Positions 12,054 through 25,100 of a stretch of 64,000 nucleotides of DNA are shown here, piece after piece. The notes under the pieces are model-generated. The model was not told where the DNA came from, made no database searches, and was given only the letters and a program-made list of their open reading frames with translations. The DNA comes from Paroedura picta (Eukaryota; Chordata; Lepidosauria; Squamata; Gekkonidae). The stretch is taken from contig NC_135373.1 of the NCBI RefSeq assembly GCF_049243985.1, forward strand, positions 98,823,213-98,887,212, given 5' to 3'. The position numbers and the translations under genes were made by a program. Within the stretch, counting starts at the first letter, position 1. Every line of letters begins with the position of its first letter.

Positions 12054-12395
12054 CAGGGAGCCCCCGGAAGCCGCGCTCCCGGAGGCCTGACGCGAGGTCC
12101 CACATCGGCGGCGGCGGCGACAGCGCGATCGACGATGGCGCCATGACTGTTAGCGCCGGAAGAGCCGCCATCAACGGAGGAAGCGGAAGAGCCGCCATCA
12201 ACGGAGGAACCGCCATCAATGGAGGAAGCAGGGAGCCCCCGGAAGCCGCGCTCCCGGAGGCCTGACGCGAGGTCCCACATCGGCGGCGGCGGCGACAGCG
12301 CGATCGACGATGGCGCCATGACTGTTAGCGCCGGAAGAGCCGCCATCAACGGAGGAAGCGGAAGAGCCGCCATCAACGGAGGAAGCAGGGAGCCC
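12051..12395. repeat. Tandem repeat, two units of 175 and 157 bp
   Basis: Units start at AAGCAGGGAGCCCCCGG (12051, 12226) and the same string opens a third, partial unit at 12383. The length difference is an 18-bp insertion, CCGCCATCAATGGAGGAA-like, in the first unit. The unit is itself a copy of the right arm of the neighbouring palindrome. Confidence 0.8.
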
Positions 12396-13038
12396 CCGGC
12401 AGCCGCGCTCCGCGCGACTGCCGGGGGTTCCCTCGAGCGGCGGCCTGACGCGGTGAGAGGCGCTTTGCGCCTCTCGCCGAGTCAGGCCGCCGGGCAGGGA
12501 GCCCCCGGCAGCCGCGCTCCGCGCGACTGCCGGGGGCTCCCTCGGGCGGCGGCCTGACGCAGTGAGAGGCGCTTCGCGCCTCTCGCCGCGTCCGGCCGGG
12601 AGCAACTGCGAGCCGCGCTGCGCGCGGCTCGCAGTTGCTGGGAATCAGAGGGACCAATCGGCAGGCGCTTCGCGCCTGCCAATTGGTCCCTCCGATTGTC
12701 TGTCATGAGGAAGGGTCCAGTCCGGACCCTTCCTCATCCCGGACACATCCCGCCCCAGGAGGGCTTACGGTTTTATTTAGTCCGTGGCGCCCGCGGCGCC
12801 ACGGGCGGTGTACAGATGGCGCCCGCGGCGCCACGGGCGGTGTACAGATAATATGTCACAAAAGAGCCACTGTAATTCTTCAGTTGAACCTGTTGACTTA
12901 TAGACCACCTGAATTCGTAGTTTAATTCCCTGCTTCCGATTCATGGTGTTTTTCTTCTGTGCATACTTGAGAAATGAGGATATACTTGCTGGAACCCTCC
13001 CCCTGTGCTTGTTAATGCTGTGTAACTTTTGTTTTCAG

Positions 13039-13188
13039 TGCTTTTCTCAACTGGTAAGGCTGGCACAGCCCAGAACATGGCATCAGAAGACATTTCTAAG
13101 CTAGCAGAGTCGCTTGCCAAAACCCAGGTGGGTGGAGGACAGCTGAGTTTCAAAGGGAAAAGCCTGAAGCTCAATACAGCGGAAGATG
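13039..13188 (+). CDS. RANGAP1: RANGAP1 exon 2 (initiator exon; coding from 13077)
   Basis: Acceptor GTTTTCAG at 13031-13038. The first 38 nt are 5' UTR. The ATG at 13077 opens MASEDISKL, residues 1-37 plus one base. Donor GTAAGA follows 13188. Confidence 0.95.
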
Positions 13189-16100
13189 GTAAGAGGAATA
13201 GGTGGTGTTGGGAGGGTGTGACTTGGAGAATATGAGCTTTGCCAAGGACATGTGAAGATGAAGAGGGAGAAGGTATCTAAAGCAGGGGTAGTCAACCTGT
13301 GGTCCTTCAGATGTTCATGGACTACAATTCCCATGAGCCCCTGCCAGCAAATGCTGGCAGGGGCTCATGGGACTTGTAGTCCATGAACGTCTCGAGGACC
13401 ACAGGTTGACTACCCCTGATCTAAGGGACTGTCTAATTCCTTATGCCCCCTGCAGAGCTCTCCACTCTGTTAACTCTAATAGATTGGTAATCTCTGGCCC
13501 GCATGAGGTACACCTGGATTGATATGAGCCTGTGGAGTCAGGAATTTTTTTTTGGGGGGGGGGGGTTGGTTTTCCATCGTTAAAAGTTTTACTGTATTGG
13601 ATTATTATAATATCACATTTTATTGTTGTAAACTGCCATGAGCCAGCTGGCCCGAGAACAGTGGTCATAAATATATAATAAATAAATACAAAGTGTTACA
13701 GAAGTATAAAAGCTCAGTCTCATTTAGGGAGAGGAGGATTTACTGACACATGAGTATTCCATCTCCCTTTTAAGAAAAATAGACTGCTATGCATTTGCTC
13801 TTCCCATCCTTCACTTGAGCAAACTCACCCCAAACCCTGCAGCTATATTGCTTTTATCTCCAGAGACAAAGGCTACCACAGTGGAAGGAGACGGGGTCTG
13901 TGAGGTCCAGTGACAAAGGGCTGCTGAAACAAAGACAGAGGAGTAACCAGCCACTGGGAGTGATTACTAATTCACCCTAGAATTACCAATTCTCCTAGCT
14001 ACACTACACATACCATATGATGAATAAATACATAGATAACTTATTAATTTAGAATATTTCTATGTGACCTCTTCAGAGTTGTGAGGCACTTTACAATTTT
14101 AAAGGACAATTTGAAAAACCAACTTATTAAAACTCAAGTAGGCCATTTAAAAGCCCCTAATTAAAAGCTTAGGTAAAAAGATGTGTTTTAGGCTGGTGCC
14201 TAGAAGAAAGCAAAGTAGGCGCCAGGCAAACCTCAAGGGAATTACACTTTTTGCGGAAATGGCTGTAGCTCATGAAGCAGCTAATAAAAGACACTGCATG
14301 CTATGGTTGAGTCCTGACCCTCCAACTATAAACCAGGATCCATTAGCAATGCCCCTAGCTACAAATGTGCTCCTCTGTGAGAATGCAGCCTTATCCAGTT
14401 GATTCTGAAGACTGAAGGTGGACTTCTTTAGGGCCAGGGATCCTTAGCTGGTTGATAGCATGAGCACCTTCAAAGCAGAGTCTTCTGTATTTGTACACTG
14501 TGTAGGGCTGCTGTCAAGAGGGTCAGACACCAGTTGGTGACGAAGGGCAGGAAATCTCTCAAAGGGATTACAGCCCATTTAACCAGGAGTGCAGCGACAA
14601 TTCATATATTTTGCTACAATCCATCAGTTCATATATTCATATATTTCGCTACAGTCCATCAGAGAGCCAGCTTGGTGTACTGGTTAGGAGCCCGACTTCT
14701 AATCTGGTGAGCTGGGTTTGATTCCATGCTCTCCAACATGCAACCAGCTGGGTGATCTTGGGCTTGCCACAGCACTGATAAAGCTGGTCTGATCAAGCAG
14801 TAATATCCAGGCTTTCTCAGCCTCACCTACCTCCCAGGGTGTCTGTTGTGGGGAGAGGAAAGGGAAGGCGAATGTAAGCTGCTTTGAGGCTCTTTCAGGT
14901 AGAGAAAAGTGGCATATAAGAACCAACTCTTCTTCTGTAAATCTGTAAAGCAACTATCTGAGCTTCTACATCTGCCATTTGTATGCCATTACAAAACATC
15001 TACATCTGGTTTGCAGTTTGAGTTGCAGGAGTAGTGTCCATTAGAGCTTCATAAACAAATGGTTTCTGATTGCTACTCCCGATCAAAGCCATGCTAGTTG
15101 TGAGAAGCCCGATCCAGGGCAAAAATTACAGGCGCATGACTTCAGCCTCTCCTGATATATATACCTAGGATATATATACCTAGGAGAGCCTCCAGAGCTT
15201 TCAAGAGTTTCATGTGGCACAATTGGCTTACTTAATACCGCAATCTTAACTTTGAAGAGTAATAACATTCTGCTCACTCCATGCAGCTGAAGAAGTAATT
15301 AAGGAGATCGAGGAGTTTGATGGCATGGAAGCACTGCGTCTGGAAGGAAATACTGTGGGTGTGGAGGCAGCAAAGGTCATAGCCAAGGCTTTGGAGAAGA
15401 AACCTGAACTCAAGGTGAGAAACTGAACGGATGATGAGCAAAAATATATTCTCTATTGATCCTGAAAGATAAATTTATGGTTATGGAAACGCACTTCATG
15501 TTCATTAACTCCTTGAACTGGCAGATAAAATTGGTCTATTGACATTCAATCTGTGTGAATGACAGGCAAACATAGGAGTAACTTAAAGCAGCCTTACCAG
15601 TTCTGTGGTTAAGTATGATAGTAACCACAGGGCTTCTTGCAAGTCTGCTGAAGAATTAAAACCAGTAGCAAATTGATTTTGATAAGCACTGCTGTTTAGC
15701 TTTAAAGCATGGCTCATATTATTGGAATACATATAGACTGAAAATCATTGTTTTTCAGGGGGGGAAATTAACTGGGAGGAAAACTCATTTAATTCAGTGT
15801 TTGCTAGGTTTTTCTATTGGGATAGTACTTCAACCCTTCTCTTCAATCAAAATCAATTTCTGTGTCTGAATGCTTTATGTAATGGAGGAAGAAGATAATA
15901 ACTGTACAGATACTCAGTGGGGTGGATGCTTTCTTCCTGAATTTATTGTTTTCTACTCTTAGAAATGTCCTTCCACCTCACCAGGAATCTTTTTTGTGCT
16001 TATTTGCATTGTTAAATTGATAATTGGCATTCAGGGGCCATTTTGGATTTTGATAATCTTAATTTACTTCTTGTACTATTGTAATATTCTAGAGATCAGA

Positions 16101-19100
16101 TTGCCAGCATACGCTGGATCATAAAGAAAGCTAGGGAGTTCCAGAAAAACATCTACTTCTGCTTCATTGAGCTAAGAGGAATATGCATAGTATACCCATA
16201 GTAGACAGCATCCTAAAAAGCAGAGACATCACCCTGCCAACAAAAGTGGGTTTAGTCAAGTCTTCCCAATTGCAATGTATGGCTGTGAAAGTTGGACCAT
16301 AAGGAAGGCTGAGCGTCAAAGAATTGAGGCTTTTGATCTCTGGTGCTGGAGAAGACTCTTGCGAGTCCCTTGGACTGCAAGGCGAACAAACCAGTCAGTC
16401 CTAGAGGATATCAGCCCTGACTGCTCCTTGGAAGGCCAGATCCTGAAGATGAAAGTCAAATACTTTGGCCACCTCATGAGATGGAAGGACTCCCTGGAGA
16501 AGAGCCTAATGCTGGGAGTGATTGAGGGCAAAAGAAGAAGGGGACGACAGAGAATGAGATGGCTGGATGGAGTCACTGAAGCAGTCGGTGGGAGCTTAAA
16601 TGGGCTCCAGGGAATGGTAGAGGACAGGAAGGCCTGGAGGATCATTGTTCATAGGGTTGTGATGGGTCGGACACGACTCCACATCTAGCAACAGCTATTT
16701 TAATGCACTCTACATGAGTCTCCCCTTGAAGTCCAGTCTGAAACAGAATGCCATGGCTTCATTACTATTGAGAGCTAGGCGGAATGTGCTTAGTATACCC
16801 ATTCTACAGTCAACTCATTGATTCCTGATCAGATACCAGGTTCAATTTAAGGTACTGACTGTTGTTTACAAAGACCTTCATGTTCTTGGGCCCTCATATC
16901 TTCAGGCCCACCACCCCTGCTGTCTTACTCTGGAACAGCTTTGCTCATATGAGTGCAATCTGTACCACAGTTTTTGTTCTATTATCATCTTCTCACTACA
17001 TTGTCTTCTACTTTTATAATTCCATGCCCTGCATTTGTTTTATAATCTTGTCTGAAATATTTTTGCATTGTTTTTACATTTTAAAATTTATTTATTTATA
17101 TTCATATTTATTAATCCTTACTCCTGGACCCTGCTGGCTTGTGGCAACTTACAATAAATATTTAAAATCCTCCTAAAGTACACATCAGTACAGTATAAAC
17201 TGTAAAACAACACTGGCAGCAAAAAACTATAAACCTCCCCTCTCCCACCCATCCATACCCTGTAGTATCAGCCACTAACCACGTCCCAGGGGAGGGCATT
17301 TCCTGGTGATGTCCTGCCCATGGGGCCTATACTGGGAGGGACCCGATCTTCCTAGCCTGGCCTCAACCGAATGCCTGGCAGAAGAGTCCTATTACGTTGG
17401 TTATCGACTGTGGCGTGCCATTTGATTGCATTGATTTACATGCAGTATTCTGCCCTGAGTCTCAGTGACAAAGACTGGCTACAAATAAACATTGCTTCTG
17501 GTCACTATTGAATAGCTGTTGCAGTATGAAGCAGCTGTCTTTTATTGAACAAACAAATACATAGCTTATGTAGCTCTGCTTATTGTTCAGCAGATTATTC
17601 ACAGGTAAGTAGTATGTAATTGTCATTTAGGCCACTTTGATTTTCCTAAACATATATAACTTACATCTTCCAGAGATGCCACTGGAGTGATATGTTCACT
17701 GGAAGGCTGAGATCTGAGATCCCTGCTGCTCTGGTAAGTGGATTGCTTGTATATTTAGGAGTTTGGCATGACTTCTTATGAACGTGGCTCTAAAAGTGAA
17801 ATCCTAAGAAAAGCCTACTGATTTCAGTGGGCTCAAACTGGAGCACCCCAAGTATGGGTCTCTATAGGCCTAGGGCCCATGCTAGCCAGATCTCCAAAGC
17901 TAAGCCCAATTGACCCTGGCTGTTATTTGATTGAGAGACCTCCAAAGGATACCAGGAACGCAGCACAGAGACAGACAGTGCTAAACCACCTCTGAACCTC
18001 TCTTGGAGTGACTTCAGAGCTTGATGATTAATTTTTTAAATTATGCTAAGTGGAAGAAGGTGTGCAGCTAGTGACCAGCCAGCTGTAAATAATCTTTTAA
18101 ACATTCTTGGAGGAAAGTCTAGCCTGCTCAGGTTCTAAAATGGAACTCCTAAAATGAAACTCAGTTACGATCTACTCCTCCAAGCAATATGAGATTTCAA
18201 GCTTCTAAGGGTGAGCAATACAAGGACTGGATAACGGTGACTTGGGCTGCATGAAGATTACAAAAGTAGCTGGAAGTTTATGTCCTGGAGCATAAATGCC
18301 GTGAGCTGTGAACAAAATTTCTGTCTTTGTTCTGAAAAAGAAAGCACTTTGTCAGATGTAACCCTCTGGCTCTCTTGCAGATCTCTCTTGGGGAGGCCCT
18401 TGTTTCTGCAGGCTGCCAGCTTGTGGAGCTGGATCTGAGTGACAATGCCTTTGGGCCAGATGGGGTGCGTGGATTTGAAGCGTTGCTGAAGAGCCCTGCT
18501 TGCTTCACTCTGCAGGAACTCAAGCTAAACAACTGCGGCATGGGCATCGGTGGTGGCAAGGTGAATGGCTTATCTCGGGCCTTTAAAAAAGATAGGAGAG
18601 GCAGATCTCTGGCTTCTGACCCCCCCTCCCCCCACCCACAATTGGTTTTCATATTAATTATTATTAGTGAACGTGATTGGGGATTTGAGGGGGTGACGGT
18701 GGCTTCTGTTTATTTCACAGAGAAGATGTGCCTCATGGCAGTCACTTGGAAACCATTCCAGAGGAGAATTGTGGTAACCTATTGTAGCAAGCTTTCAAAA
18801 ATAGTGTCTGCCTACTATTGCAGGGAATTAGGAGAAGGGTAAAAATAAAATCAATAACTTGTCAAGATTGGCCAAAAAAAGCTGCGACTTTCTCAAGAAC
18901 AGAGGTCTGAATTGATGATCGGCATTATAACTGTAGCATCTTTCTGACTTAAAATTCCCTGCTTGATGATACAACTTGCAGTCGCATTGTTGTTGCAAAA
19001 TATATTTAACAAAGGCTGATTCCTCTGTTGTATTTAGGAAGTGAAAGCTTAACTGTGCCTTGTATGGATGGAATCCTTCAAGCTGCAACGACATTACACT

Positions 19101-22100
19101 AATGTAAACTGTCTGATAATCTCTTAGATCTTGGCAGGAGCTCTGCAAGAATGTCACAGGAAGTCAAATGCTCAGGGCAAGCCTTTAGCTCTGAAAGTAT
19201 TTGTTGCTGGACGGAACCGGCTGGAAAATGATGGTGCAACTGCTCTTGCTGAGGCCTTCAGAGTAAGTACAGACAGAGAGGTCCTATGATAAAGCAGCTT
19301 TGTTGACTTGGGTTGCATCGCAAGTGAGAGTTTGAGCCTCTTTATTAGTGTTTGAGAACATAATATATGATTTCTCTGAAGTATATCATACTTAATTCTC
19401 TAAACAAACAAAAAGCATGATTTTGGCCATATCATGGTTTTGCTCATGCTGAATGCCATTGAGTGCTGGGAATCTGGTTAACAGCATCATTAAAGCTCAT
19501 TTGGTGCTACCTTGGCTACAGCTGATGATTCTGTTATTAAGGTCCTATATGTCAGGGGTAGTCAACCTGTGGTCCTCCAGATGTTCATGGACTACAATTC
19601 CCATGAGCCCCAGCCAGCATTTGCTGGCAGGGGCTCATGGGAATTGTAGTCCATGAACATCTGGAGGACCACAGGTTGACTCCCCCTGCTGTATGTCATG
19701 TCTTGTTCTTGGAAGAATAAATTTACTGTTTGTTAGCCTATGCTCCCTACCGCCATCTTGAATGCACAGTGGTATATCGTAGGAGGCTTGTCTACATATC
19801 TTCCTGTTGAGTTTTCTTTATGGAAACTATAGTGAGCTGAGCTATGAGTACCCCCCCAGTTTCCCTGTGTCATTGTTTTGCTTTTAGTAGTCAGGGCATG
19901 TTGCAGCCAAAAATATGAATTGTAAATATTCAACATATGCTGGGAGAGTTTTTAGTATGCTAGCATCCTTGTCACCATCCCTTACTCATTACAGAAATGC
20001 CAATAATACAAAAGGGGTAACTGTACTATACGTATGAGTACAAGGCTGTGTAGCATTTGGGTGGTTTTGGGTGTCTTCCTTTTCTGGTACTACGGCAGGC
20101 CCATCCCTTGCCTGTCATGTCCTTTCATCTACTGCTAAACCATAGAGCTGAGATTCTTTGGTAGGTGCTGTTGTCCAGAGGCATTCTCAGACTACACTGG
20201 TGCTGGACAGCAGCCATCCTGCTGTGCAGCTTTCTTGATAATTGCGTGGTGTTCTTTTGTTGCAACTTCTGTGAGTCTGGTGTGAAGTCTATAATTGCCT
20301 GCTGAGTGTAATCACTGCTTCCATCCTCTCTGTCCGTACAGCTGTTGAAATAGAACAGTTCTCTGGGTGCCAGTGCTATTTGAATAGGTCCTAGCTAAAT
20401 CTCTTCTGGGTACAGAATGGCAGTTCTTTCAGAAGGACAACAAGTCTGGATTTCTAGGGTTTCAGAACAATTAATCTCTTATCACCAGCCTTCTCTGTAA
20501 CCATATGCAGAGAGTTTGTATGATACTTAATCAGAAATGTGTTGATTGACACTTCATGGTAGAACAGTGGAAAAGCATTAAGGCAGCTTACTGTTACACA
20601 TGAGTCATTTGAAAAGGAAGGCTAGGTAAGTTGATCTTTGAGAGGAGAGTTCCCTGCTGCTGTTCCTTATCATCTGTAGTGACTAAGCATTTTCATAACT
20701 CTGTCACAGGTATTGTTCCAGAAGTTGCTTATTTTGCGTTACATTCTGGTTTCAGGCTTTAAAAAATGTTGGGGACTAGCTGTTTGATTTTGTGTGATGT
20801 ATTTTTGAGTGAAAGTAAAGTTTCCCGATTTAAGAAGGTCACCCCAGACTATAAGGTTGCTTCAGATTTCCAACGGTGCATGCTGGAGTAAGAGATTTTT
20901 GTTAGTTATTCAGAATATGCTGAAAAACTTGTCTCCTTCAGTGCTTCATGGGGTTCCAAAATATTCAGGCATATTATCTAAGAGTCAGTGCAGCTGACAC
21001 AATAATCATTCTCTTTAATACCATTCTTGGAGAATCCTGATTATATTAATATATTCGACCATGTTGGTATAATGCCCTTCTTTTTTGTTGCTACTGCTCA
21101 GATTATTGGCACATTGGAAGAAGTGCATATGCCACAGAATGGAATCAACCATCCAGGCATTACGGCTTTAGCACAGGCCTTTGCTCTCAATCCCTTGCTG
21201 AGGGTGATAAACCTGAATGACAACACTTTTACAGAAAAGGGGGCTATTGCCATGGCAGAGGTGAGTTTCTTTCAGTTAGATGCAATCCTCTTAATGTTAA
21301 CAGCAGTTACAAAGTCCTTGTATGGTCCGTTTCTGTGACTTTGCTTACATGTGATCTTTGTTCTGCTCAGACCCTGAAGAAACTCAGACAAGTGGAAGTG
21401 ATCAACTTTGGTGACTGTCTGGTCCGTTCAAAAGGTGCTGTCGCCATTGCTGAGGCTGTTAAAGAAGGGCTCCACAAACTGAAGGTATTGACTACCACTT
21501 ATTCCTCCTGGATATCTGCGTATGCCTCTTTTTAATCAGAATTGTTGAAGGGCATCTCAAATACATACAAAATCTTCTGCCCGTTTCTCCTCGAACAGGG
21601 GCTGGCAAAGTATATGTGATCAATACCCATGCCAGCAGTTGTAATCCATCCTCATACTAAAGATAGCATCTCAAACTGAAGTGCAACCACTGTGACTCTA
21701 TGAAGCTTGAGTGCTGCAGTTATGGCAAGCTCCTTGCTTTTTGTCCTTTCCAAATGTAGTTGAAGTGGAATGTACTGGGTCTACAGTTACGGTGAATAAA
21801 TTAAACTTCACCTAAGGTTAGGTTTTGTGATTCTTGGACTGAGTCAGTGAAAGAACAGAGCACTCCTGTGAGATTTTGCAGTTTGAGTCGTACTCCTTTT
21901 CCTTCGATGTCCTTTTAAATAAAGCATTACTGTGTGATCAGCTTTAAAATGTTTCTTACTGAGTCCATATGCAGGCAGTCCTCAGTTGTCCTCTCCATCT
22001 CGATTATTCCTAACAAACACACCATCTGTCTCCTAGGAACTCAACCTATCCTTCTGTGAAATCAAGCGAGATGCTGCTCTTATTATCGCTGAAGCTACTG

Positions 22101-25100
22101 AGGATAAGTCAGAGTTAGAGAAGCTTGATCTCAATGGTATGGAAGTATGGTGTTGATATGTACCTTAATTGTGTTGTGGTGGCAACAGATGTTTGTAATC
22201 CAATAATTAGCTTATTGGTTCAGGTCAGTTTGTGGTGTCATCTTTGTTCCTTGTTTCTTCTGCCTCAAGGAGGTTTCCATTTCACCTAGCTAACCTATGG
22301 GTGCCTTGTTCTTGGTAGATTACCTGCATTCTGTTACCATGGCCCTAGGCTCCCTATCCTAGTTTCTTGATTTCCTGGGAGCTTATCCCATTCCTCAGCT
22401 GTTGTGCTTGTGCTTGTGCTTGTTCTTAGGTATGAGTGAGAGATTAAGCCAAATGGAACAATTTATCTTTTCCCATTGAGGGCAGGTGATGAATATTCTG
22501 ACAGCTTTGTTTTCCAATCAGATAGAATGTTTGCAAACATCCATGCATCATTCCAGTACACACAAATTAACTAAAGGTCACACATAAAATTTTACAGAAT
22601 TTTTAAAAATTCCAGTATACAATGTACTTTTCACTCTAAGGACAAATTACGGTAGGCTGCTGGATAGTAAAATATTTTAATATAAAGGATAAAGGATGAT
22701 CCTGAAATTAGTCTTCCCTAGATGGTAGCATAGACCCATTTTTATGTACTCCCAGACAAATTTCCTTGTAGGCCAGTATAGGATTTTGGCATGATATGTT
22801 TCTGTCTTTGCTGCAGGCAATTGCCTTGGGGAGGAAGGCTGTGAACAGATTCAGGAGATCCTTGAAAGCTTCAACATGGCAGAGGTGCTTGGATCCCTGA
22901 GGTAAGAAAAAACAGTAACCCACTAGATAGGGATTCCCAACGAGGGATCCACAGACCCCCCAGGGGTCCACGGGAGTCCCAAAGGGGGTCCGCAGTTTCC
23001 CTCTACTGCCTTAACAGACATATCCACAAACTAGGGAACTGGTAACTTCCATTGCCCCCTCCCATGCAAGAGTGAGTGAATACTGTCATGGTTTCTGTGC
23101 CTGGGAAGGGGTGGAACATACATGCCTACTTCTGTCTGAAAACTGTCTCCTGTCTCCCCCCCCTTCCCCCTCAAACTTATTTGTTAACATGAGTGGTAAT
23201 GTCACTTCTGAATGGGGAGGCATGGTCAGCTTACATCACTTCCAGGAGTCCCTTAAGCCTGAACAATTATTTCAGGGGCTCCTCCACAGTCAAAAGGTTG
23301 AAAAAGTCTGCCCTAGATTATTGAATGAAATGATCATTTCAGGACTGTGGTATGATAGTGGTGGTGGTCTGACTCTTAATGGGTTCAAGGGCTGTTGGCC
23401 TGGTAGGTTCTGTATTGCAGGGGTAGTCAACCTGTGGTCCTCCAGATGTTCATGGACTACAATCCCCATGAGCCCCTGACAGCTGGCAGGGGCTCGTGGG
23501 AATTGTAGTACATGAACATCTGGAGGATCACAGGTTGACTACCCCTGCTGTATTGGTTTCCCTTTGATCTCCAAAGTCCTCTCTCTAGAAGTGCCCTATT
23601 TATTGTATGTTCATTATTTGAGTTTGCACTTCTAGTTAACCACTGCAACAATAGGTAAATATAGATAGTCTTCAGTTTCTGTTCATATTTTTAGAGAAAC
23701 CATTATTAGGAGTGGGGGAATTATGCTGCTGAGTTTGCTGACTTGGAAGTTCCTGTTCAGTTTCTTAAGTTTCAGCCCACGTGAGCTCTAGCAGTTTATG
23801 GTAGAAGCAATTTGGCACCTTCCTAGGGCAATAAGATGCTTCCCTGTTTGCTTAAAGTGTTAGATGAGCATTAAATCAACATCTGAAGTGGCATGAAGAT
23901 GTTAGTGACCTTGAATGAGAAGATACTTGTGAATCCAATGCACTAGACAGTGTGAGGAGTTGCAATGGGAAGGGAGAACTGGGTCAAGCGATCTCCTCCC
24001 TCCCCCCCCCTTTTTTTTTTGCCAGCACAATGACTGGAAGGAGTGATTTTAACCTAGATTCTCCTGTTTCACTGCAGCCTGTTGTACTGTGGTACAGCTT
24101 AATTTTGTGAGGAAACAGTGACCATAAGAATTCCGGAGACAAGTAGTATGCTGCTGCACTAGGGAGACAAAGATATGTGCTGCCAAATCCTGCAAGCTCT
24201 TCTGCAACGTTCAACCCAATATTTTTACAACTGCCCCAAGGCAATGATAAGTACATGCAGAATGATATGAACTGTTTCTTCTAAATTTCCTCTATTTAGT
24301 GATGATGAGGGGGAAGATGATGAAGATGAGGATGATGATGATGAGGAGGAAGAGGATGACGAGGAGGTAGAAGAAGAGGAGGAGGAGGAGGAGGAAGAAG
24401 AAGAAGAAGAACCTCCTCACGTGCAGGAGAGGGGGCAGGGAGAACAAGAATTGATGACACCTAAAAAATTTTTAGATACTCACGTAAGTACAGCCAGTTT
24501 CCGAGACCTTCAGGAGGTGGTGATGAGGAACTGCTATAGGTAGAGATGTAGGTAGAGATGTGTGTATTTTAGGCTCTCCTCTTGATGTTTGTGAGCCCTG
24601 TAAGTCTAAATAGGCTAATAGTTGTTGGTTTTGGAATTGCTCCCCCCCCCCTTTCTAGCTTGGCTCTGAGCATTGCAGTTCACGTGCTTGTGTGGGCAGA
24701 TTGAGATCTATGGAACATTCAAAGATGAGCTGATGATCAGGGCAATCTATTTCAGGAGTCCACTCCAGTGTCCTCCACACTTCCTCCTGTGGATGTTGGT
24801 ACATTTCTTGCTTTCCCCTCTCCAGAGAAGCTATTGCGACTGGGCCCCAAGTGTTCAGCCTTGGTAGTTCAACAGGTAAGTCTCTGCTTTCTTAATCCAG
24901 TGCAAGCAGTTGCTCTGCGCATCCAGGGTGCTTAGAGTTGCTTTCTTTGCCAGTAGTTTCTCCCCTCTTAGCTGGCTGCTGTGACCTTTGCGTCTGTAAG
25001 AATGCTTTTTGTATAAACATAGAAGTTATACATTCTTTTTACTGAGGAAGTGTTCAGCCTGTTTCCCCAAAAGGACATGCAGTTGTCCAGATTCCTTATT

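Larger units (their letters stand above)
11461..12848 (-). mobile_element. Palindrome-rich non-autonomous Helitron-like element
   Basis: Read on the minus strand the element begins TCTGTACACCG after a host A (plus 12848). It ends in a 12-bp hairpin (AGCCCATTGTAT arms, 5-nt loop, 11472-11500), seven bases, then CTAG at 11464-11461 followed by a host T. A|TC...hairpin...CTRR|T with no target duplication is the Helitron end structure. The body is very GC-rich and full of inverted repeats: 11776-12053, 12455-12475, 12564-12584, 12602-12638, 12650-12690, 12705-12737. The 5'-terminal 32 bp is exactly duplicated (12785-12816, 12817-12848). No Rep/helicase frame is present. Open frames on both strands reflect the palindromes. 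It lies in RANGAP1 intron 1. Family not identified. Confidence 0.7.

Noticed and set aside
11494-12657. Long Ala/Gly/Pro-rich frames on both strands in RANGAP1 intron 1
   Set aside because: They mirror each other because the sequence is palindromic and tandemly repeated; GC content removes stops. No splice or family support.
13283-13418. Palindromic repeats considered as CRISPR-like or as regulatory cruciforms
   Set aside because: They are dispersed single copies with 8-bp target duplications, i.e. transposons, in a vertebrate genome.
14662-14730. Possible tRNA gene
   Set aside because: A and B boxes are present but no cloverleaf closes and the sequence continues into a SINE body.
18561-18842. 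Frame continuing past RANGAP1 exon 5
   Set aside because: Homology ends exactly at the GTGAAT donor after GIGGGK; the rest is intron.
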